From positions 1 to 9,519 of the forward strand of contig JAEWDJ010000222.1 of assembly GCA_023390155.1 (NCBI GenBank): DNA of 9,519 nt, in the 5' to 3' direction. Positions 6,033-9,519 of this stretch are shown piece by piece. The position numbers and the translations under genes are program-made. The notes under the pieces were generated by a model. That model saw only the letters and a program-made list of their open reading frames with translations. It had not been told where the DNA came from and did not search any database. Numbering within the stretch: position 1 is the first letter of the stretch; the number at the start of each line of letters is the position of its first letter. Source of the DNA: Actinomycetes bacterium. Its GTDB lineage: Bacteria > Actinomycetota > Actinomycetes > Actinomycetales > Microbacteriaceae.

Positions 6033-7392
6033 AGAGGGAAAGGCGCTCCCGCACCACATCGGCCAGCTCACCGGCGAGACGCTCGGCGGTCGGCTGGTCC
6101 GCAGCCTCCACCATGACGCGCACCAGCGGCTCGGTGCCGGAGGGACGCAGCAGCACGCGGCCACTGTCGCCCAGCGACTCCTCCACCGAGGCGACGGCGG
6201 CCTGGAGGCCCACGTCGGTGTGGACGGCGTGGTGGTCGACGCCCTTCACGTTCACCATCACCTGGGGGTAGACGGTCATCGCCTTCGCGAGCTCCGACAG
6301 CGGCTTGCGCTGGCGGGCCATCTCGCTGAGGAGGTGGAGGCCGGTGAGGATGCCGTCGCCGGTGGTGGCGAACTCGCTCATGATGACGTGACCGGACTGC
6401 TCGCCGCCGAGGGAGTAGCCGTTCTTGTTCATCTCCTCGAGCACGTAGCGGTCACCGACGGCGGTCTCGACGACACGGATGCCGGCGTCGCGCATCGCGA
6501 GCTTGAGCCCGAGGTTGCTCATCACGGTCGCGACGAGGGTGTCGTCCTTCAGCTTGCCGCGCGCCTTCATGCCGAGGGCGAGGATGGCCATGATCTGGTC
6601 GCCGTCGACGATGTTGCCGTCCGCGTCGATCGCGAGACAGCGGTCGGCGTCGCCGTCGTGCGCGATGCCGACATCCGCGCCTGCGGCGAGGACAGCCTCG
6701 GCGAGCTTGTCGAGGTGCGTCGAGCCGACACCGTCGTTGATGTTCATGCCGTCCGGTGCGTCGCCGATGACGGTGACCCGGGCTCCCGCGTCGGTGAAGA
6801 CCTCGGGCGAGATGCCGGCGGCCGCGCCGTGCGCGCAGTCGAGGACGACGTGGATGCCGTCGAGGCGGTGCGGGAGGCTGCCGAGCAGGTGGACGACGTA
6901 GCGGTCCTCCGCGTCGGCGAAGCGGCGGATGCGGCCGACGTCGGCGCCGGTCGGGGTCAGCTTCTCGAGATCGAGGTGCTCCTCGATCCGGTCCTCGACG
7001 ACGTCGGGGAGCTTGGTGCCGCCGCGGGCGAAGATCTTGATGCCGTTGTCCGGGGCGGGGTTGTGCGAGGCGGAGACCATCACGCCGAAGTCCGCGTCGA
7101 AGTCGGCGATGAGGAAGGCGGTGGCGGGGGTCGGGATCACACCGGCGTCGTAGACGTCGATGCCGGAGCTCGCCAGGCCGGCGGCGACCGCCGAGGCCAG
7201 GAATTCGCCCGAGACGCGGGGGTCGCGGGCGACGATCGCCGTCGGGCGCTTGCCCGAGGCGCGCCGGGCCTCGGCGCTGCGGCCTCGCGTCAGGACAGCT
7301 GCAGCTGCCTGCGCGAGGCCGAGCGCGAGGTCGGCGGTGAGGCTACCGTTCGCGAGTCCACGGACTCCGTCGGTTCCGAAAAGACGAGGCAT
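6031..7392 (-). CDS. glmM: Phosphoglucosamine mutase
   Basis: A 453-residue alpha-D-phosphohexomutase converting glucosamine-6-P to glucosamine-1-P, the step after GlmS. The N-terminus FGTDGVRG (5-12) is characteristic. The phosphoserine loop MVSASHNP (105-112) has catalytic S109. The metal loop is DGDADR (246-251), the sugar-binding loop GGEQSGH (329-335) and the phosphate-binding loop RPSGTEP (416-422). The order of four domains and the length are normal. The ATG at 7392 is chosen because the protein family starts at MPRLFGTDG and a TAGGCT box lies 7 bases upstream; the open frame further upstream is within rpsI. It sits 25 bp after rpsI, so it may be read both from the ribosomal-protein promoter and from its own. 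Confidence 0.97.
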   Translation of the reverse strand: MPRLFGTDGVRGLANGSLTADLALGLAQAAAAVLTRGRSAEARRASGKRPTAIVARDPRVSGEFLASAVAAGLASSGIDVYDAGVIPTPATAFLIADFDADFGVMVSASHNPAPDNGIKIFARGGTKLPDVVEDRIEEHLDLEKLTPTGADVGRIRRFADAEDRYVVHLLGSLPHRLDGIHVVLDCAHGAAAGISPEVFTDAGARVTVIGDAPDGMNINDGVGSTHLDKLAEAVLAAGADVGIAHDGDADRCLAIDADGNIVDGDQIMAILALGMKARGKLKDDTLVATVMSNLGLKLAMRDAGIRVVETAVGDRYVLEEMNKNGYSLGGEQSGHVIMSEFATTGDGILTGLHLLSEMARQRKPLSELAKAMTVYPQVMVNVKGVDHHAVHTDVGLQAAVASVEESLGDSGRVLLRPSGTEPLVRVMVEAADQPTAERLAGELADVVRERLSL

Positions 7393-7399
7393 GATCGGC

Positions 7400-7405
7400 A
7401 GCCTA
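7400..7405 (-). promoter_or_regulatory. -10 box of glmM (leaderless, internal promoter)
   Basis: TAGGCT on the minus strand is followed by 7 bases and the glmM ATG. It lies within the 25-bp rpsI-glmM gap, where no Shine-Dalgarno site is visible. It would let amino-sugar synthesis be expressed independently of the ribosomal protein operon. Confidence 0.55.
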
Positions 7406-7417
7406 ACGCGCAGCGGA

Positions 7418-7915
7418 TTAGCGCTTGGAGAACTGCGACGCCTTGCGGGCCTTCTTGAGACCGGCCTTCTTGCGCTCGGTGACGCGGGCGTCACGGGTGA
7501 GGAAGCCGGCCTTCTTCAGGGTCGGTCGGTTGTTCTCGCGGTCGATCTCGTTGAGAGCCCGGGCGATGGCCAGGCGCAGGGCGCCGGCCTGACCCGACGG
7601 GCCGCCGCCGGTGATGCGGGCGACGACGTCGTAGGAGCCGAGCAGGTCGAGCACCTTGAACGGGTCGTTGATCAGCTGCTGGTGCAGCTTGTTCGGGAAG
7701 TAGTCGGCGAACTCACGGCCGTTGACCGTGATGGTGCCGGAGCCGGGGACCAGGCGCGCACGCGCGATGGCCTCCTTGCGGCGGCCGACGGCCCCGCCCG
7801 AAACGGAGAGGACGGCGCGCGGGGCGGCCGGGGCCTCGGTGGCCGGGGTCTCGGTCGAGTAGGACTCGACGTTCTCGGCCTGGGTCGAGTCGATGCTGTC
7901 TGCGATCTTCGCCAC
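7418..7915 (-). CDS. rpsI: 30S ribosomal protein S9
   Basis: A 165-residue S9 protein of the small subunit. Its basic C-terminal tail reaches the P-site tRNA. The core shows GRRKEAIARARLVPGSG (44-60), ITGGGPSGQAGALRLAIARAL (101-121) and the tail KKARKASQFSKR (154-165). Residues 1-36 form an acidic Ala/Thr/Glu-rich N-terminal extension, making it longer than the roughly 130-residue E. coli protein, as in many actinobacterial S9 proteins. The start is a GTG at 7915 with AAAGGA 11 bases upstream. It follows rplM by 48 bp, the conserved L13-S9 order. Confidence 0.97.
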   Translation of the reverse strand: MAKIADSIDSTQAENVESYSTETPATEAPAAPRAVLSVSGGAVGRRKEAIARARLVPGSGTITVNGREFADYFPNKLHQQLINDPFKVLDLLGSYDVVARITGGGPSGQAGALRLAIARALNEIDRENNRPTLKKAGFLTRDARVTERKKAGLKKARKASQFSKR

Positions 7916-7926
7916 GGTGGTGATAA

Positions 7927-7932
7927 TCCTTT
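7927..7932 (-). promoter_or_regulatory. Ribosome binding site of rpsI
   Basis: AAAGGA on the minus strand precedes the GTG at 7915 by 11 bases, a slightly long spacing. It is the only purine-rich stretch in the 48-bp rplM-rpsI gap and supports the GTG as start. Confidence 0.6.
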
Positions 7933-7963
7933 GTCTCTGTCAGTCGTGAAGGTCTGGGATCGC

Positions 7964-8410
7964 CTACTGGGCGACCTGGCCGAGCGTGTACGGCTTCGGC
8001 TGCTGGGCGGCGTGCGGGTGCTCGCTTCCGGTGTAGACCTTCAGCTTGCGGAGCTGGGCGCGACCGATGGAGTTCTTCGGGAGCATGCCGCGGACGGCCT
8101 TCTCGACGGCGCGGATCGGGTTCTTCTCCAGGAGCTCGGAGTAGGTGGTGGCCTTGAGGCCGCCCGGGTAGCCCGAGTGACGGTAGGCCTTCTTCTGAGC
8201 GGCCTTCTGGCCGGTCAGGGCGACCTTGTCCGCGTTGACGATGATGACGAAGTCGCCCGAGTCGATGTGCGGGGCGAACGTCGCCTTGTGCTTGCCGCGG
8301 AGGAGGGCGGCGGTGTGGCTGGCCAGACGGCCGAGCACGACGTCGGTCGCGTCGATGACGACCCAGTCGCGCTGGATCTCGTCTGCCTTCGGGGAGTAGG
8401 TGCGCGTCAC
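7964..8410 (-). CDS. rplM: 50S ribosomal protein L13
   Basis: A 148-residue L13 protein, an early-assembling large-subunit protein. Diagnostic stretches are WVVIDATDVVLGRLAS (16-31), NADKVALTGQK (59-69) and the signature AVRGMLPKNSIGRAQL (105-120) followed by KLKVYTGSEHPH (122-133). Length is normal. The start is a GTG at 8410 giving MTRTYSPKA; the longer open frame to 8545 is the leader. Shine-Dalgarno pairing is weak (only AGAAAG about 10 bases upstream), unusual for an abundant protein and a hint that the leader structure matters. It heads the rplM-rpsI operon. Confidence 0.97.
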   Translation of the reverse strand: MTRTYSPKADEIQRDWVVIDATDVVLGRLASHTAALLRGKHKATFAPHIDSGDFVIIVNADKVALTGQKAAQKKAYRHSGYPGGLKATTYSELLEKNPIRAVEKAVRGMLPKNSIGRAQLRKLKVYTGSEHPHAAQQPKPYTLGQVAQ

Positions 8411-8545
8411 AGTAGTGGCTGCTTTCTGTATCGAACGGAGGAGTTCGTGAATCCCGCTCCGTGGGGGTTCCTGCCCGAGGGCGGGAACCGTGCCGGTGGA
8501 GGGCTCACGTTCGTGTGCCGAGCCGCAGTGAGGCGCGGACACCAA
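8411..8545 (-). promoter_or_regulatory. Structured 5' leader of rplM
   Basis: About 135 nt lie between the predicted transcription start (near 8545) and the GTG. On both strands GGTTCC (8466-8471) and GGAACC (8484-8489) form a strong stem, continued inside by GCC/GGC around a four-base loop. CTCAC (8504-8508) can pair with GTGAG (8528-8532). Near the start codon two exclusive stems are possible: CGAAC/GTTCG (8432-8436 with 8443-8447), which leaves UCCUCC in the mRNA loop, or ACGGAG/CTCCGT (8435-8440 with 8457-8462), which buries part of it. No intrinsic terminator tail is visible. A role in L13 autoregulation is inferred. Confidence 0.5.
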
Positions 8546-8551
8546 GGGTCA

Positions 8552-8581
8552 ATACTACGCGACACGCCCGGAGGCGGTCAA
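8552..8581 (-). promoter_or_regulatory. rplM-rpsI promoter
   Basis: On the minus strand TTGACC (8576-8581) and TAGTAT (8552-8557) are separated by 18 bp, the best sigma-70/SigA-type match in the window. Transcription should start near 8545. It is the only promoter here with both hexamers clear, fitting a strongly expressed ribosomal protein operon. Confidence 0.72.
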
Positions 8582-8597
8582 ACCGGTGCGCCCGGGA

Positions 8598-8614
8598 GGC
8601 GGGATGTCTCCGCC
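8598..8614. repeat. Inverted repeat between the rplM and kinase promoters
   Basis: GGCGG (8598-8602) and CCGCC (8610-8614) are separated by 7 bases. The site lies upstream of the rplM -35 and before the kinase -10, so it could be an operator, but such GC-rich repeats are also expected by chance. Confidence 0.25.
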
Positions 8615-8663
8615 CTGGGGAGGAATTCAGGCCGTTTCGCCGTCTGCGGCGCGGCAGCCGCTC

Positions 8664-8669
8664 TAGCGT
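8664..8669 (+). promoter_or_regulatory. -10 box of the histidine kinase gene (leaderless)
   Basis: TAGCGT is followed by exactly 7 bases and the ATG at 8677, the same layout as glmS and glmM. No Shine-Dalgarno site is present in those 7 bases, and no clear -35 is seen. Confidence 0.5.
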
Positions 8670-8676
8670 GACCGGT

Positions 8677-9519
8677 ATGAAAGCCTTCCTCCTCCGTCAC
8701 AACCTCTGGGCTGACGTCGTGGTCGCCGTGGTGTTCCTGGTCCTGTGGTCGATCGCCGAGGTCGGGCGGCATCAGCTCGTCCCCGGCATGCGCAGCGCGT
8801 TCCTGCCCTGGTGGGCCGCACTGACCGTGCTGTCGTTCTCGATCGCGGTGTGCCGCCGGTGGCCGCTGGCGGCGATGGCGGCTACCGTGCTGATGCTGGT
8901 CGGACAGCTGGTGTTCCCGCAGGCGGTTTTCGGCGAGCCTGCCCAGGCCATCTATCTCGGAATGCTGCTGGTCGTGCTCGGAGTGGCCTCTGCCGCTCGC
9001 CCGGGCATGCGGGTGCTGAGCGCGATATTCGCGCTGTTCGCAGCGGTGTCCACCGCAGGGCTCCTCGCCGCCTACGGATGGACCGGGGCCGAGCGCATCC
9101 CCCTGTTCGCCGCCGCGGTGGCGCTGTTCGCTGTCGCGTGGGGCCTGGGCGCACTGCTGCGGGTGCGGGTCGCGAAACTGCGCGGCGACCGCGAGCTCGC
9201 ACGGCTCACCGGTGAACTCCGTGAGGTCACGACCGAGACGATCGTGGCCGGCGAGCGCGAGCGGATCGCGCAGGACGTGCACGACATCATGGCGCACTCC
9301 CTCTCGGTGATCCTGGCGCAGGCCGACGGCGCCCGTTCCCTCGCCGAGGCGCGGCCGGAGGAGCTGTCGCGGTCCCTCGCGACGATCGCGAGCTCGGCAC
9401 GCACCTCGCTCACCGAGGTGCGGATGCTGATCGAGGGGCTGGTGTCCGATCCGTCGGGCGCCGAGGCCCCGTCGCTCGCCGACCTCGATCCCCTCGTCGA
9501 GAGGATGCGGGACGCCGGC
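8677..9519 (+). CDS. Membrane sensor histidine kinase, HisKA_3/NarL-partner type (partial)
   Basis: The first 281 residues are visible and the gene runs off the right edge before the ATPase domain. Five to six hydrophobic segments (about 11-29, 44-60, 63-80, 91-107, 112-133, 142-163) with short loops form the input region; no extracellular sensor domain is recognisable. A basic stretch and linker helix (164-190) lead to the dimerisation/phosphoacceptor domain ERERIAQDVHDIMAHSLSVI (193-212), with H202 the expected phosphorylated residue. The helix continues through the LTEVRMLIEGL region (245-255). This build is typical of two-component kinases paired with NarL/LuxR response regulators, which usually lie next door, here outside the window. 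The signal is unknown. The start is set by the TAGCGT box and the first membrane helix. Confidence 0.9.
   Translation, partial: MKAFLLRHNLWADVVVAVVFLVLWSIAEVGRHQLVPGMRSAFLPWWAALTVLSFSIAVCRRWPLAAMAATVLMLVGQLVFPQAVFGEPAQAIYLGMLLVVLGVASAARPGMRVLSAIFALFAAVSTAGLLAAYGWTGAERIPLFAAAVALFAVAWGLGALLRVRVAKLRGDRELARLTGELREVTTETIVAGERERIAQDVHDIMAHSLSVILAQADGARSLAEARPEELSRSLATIASSARTSLTEVRMLIEGLVSDPSGAEAPSLADLDPLVERMRDAG

Noticed and set aside
6007..7458. A 483-residue plus-strand frame opposite glmM.
   Set aside because: It has His/Val/Asp/Gly-rich composition with no domain and mirrors glmM, whose catalytic motifs are all present on the other strand.
8411..8545. An N-terminal extension of L13 from 8545.
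   Set aside because: Conserved L13 begins at MTRTYSPKA; the extra 45 residues lack conservation and correspond to a leader with stems and the predicted transcription start.
7160..8671. A 503-residue plus-strand frame over glmM, rpsI, rplM and the rplM leader.
   Set aside because: It is antisense to three well-identified genes and contains no recognisable domain.
8578..9297. A 239-residue minus-strand frame opposite the kinase.
   Set aside because: Composition is His/Arg/Gln-rich shadow type; the plus-strand kinase has membrane helices and a proper H-box.
1..9519. CRISPR arrays, tRNA/rRNA genes, insertion sequences and attachment sites.
   Set aside because: No regularly spaced repeats, cloverleaf-like sequence, transposase or flanking terminal repeats were seen; nearly all of the window is coding.

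Overview
The window is GC-rich chromosomal DNA from an actinobacterium. Protein sequences, gene order and start-site style suggest the Microbacteriaceae (Leifsonia/Microbacterium-like), but genus cannot be fixed from sequence alone. Most of it is a core housekeeping locus for cell-wall amino sugars, D-alanine, CoA/holo-ACP and ribosomal proteins. An accessory type VII secretion-like gene pair lies at the left end and a two-component sensor kinase at the right end.

Layout from left to right. Positions 1-729 (minus) hold two overlapping genes for small helical WXG/EspC-like proteins; the downstream one runs off the window. Positions 751-2719 (minus) hold tsaE, alr and acpS, joined by 4-base GTGA overlaps and following glmS (2736-4586, minus). 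A 42-bp gap separates glmS from divergent coaA (4629-5594, plus). A small XRE-type regulator follows (5689-5997, plus), then convergent glmM (6031-7392, minus), rpsI (7418-7915, minus) and rplM (7964-8410, minus). rplM has a roughly 135-nt structured leader and a recognisable TTGACC-18-TAGTAT promoter. At the right edge a membrane-bound HisKA_3-type histidine kinase (8677 to the end, plus) diverges from rplM.

The genes work together in envelope precursor supply. GlmS and GlmM make glucosamine-6-P and glucosamine-1-P on the way to UDP-GlcNAc. Alr makes D-alanine for peptidoglycan. CoaA starts CoA synthesis and AcpS spends CoA to activate acyl carrier protein. TsaE belongs to tRNA t6A synthesis, and S9/L13 are ribosomal.

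The most striking structural signal is in the start sites. Five genes that open a transcription unit or follow a gap have TAGNNT placed 7 (once 8) bases before an ATG, the layout expected of leaderless transcripts: the EspC-like gene, glmS, coaA, glmM and the kinase gene. The XRE gene has a weaker version. Operon-internal genes instead use GTG starts with overlaps or Shine-Dalgarno sites. The most promising places for something undescribed are the T7SS-like pair next to tsaE, the overlapping glmS/coaA promoters, and the rplM leader with competing hairpins.
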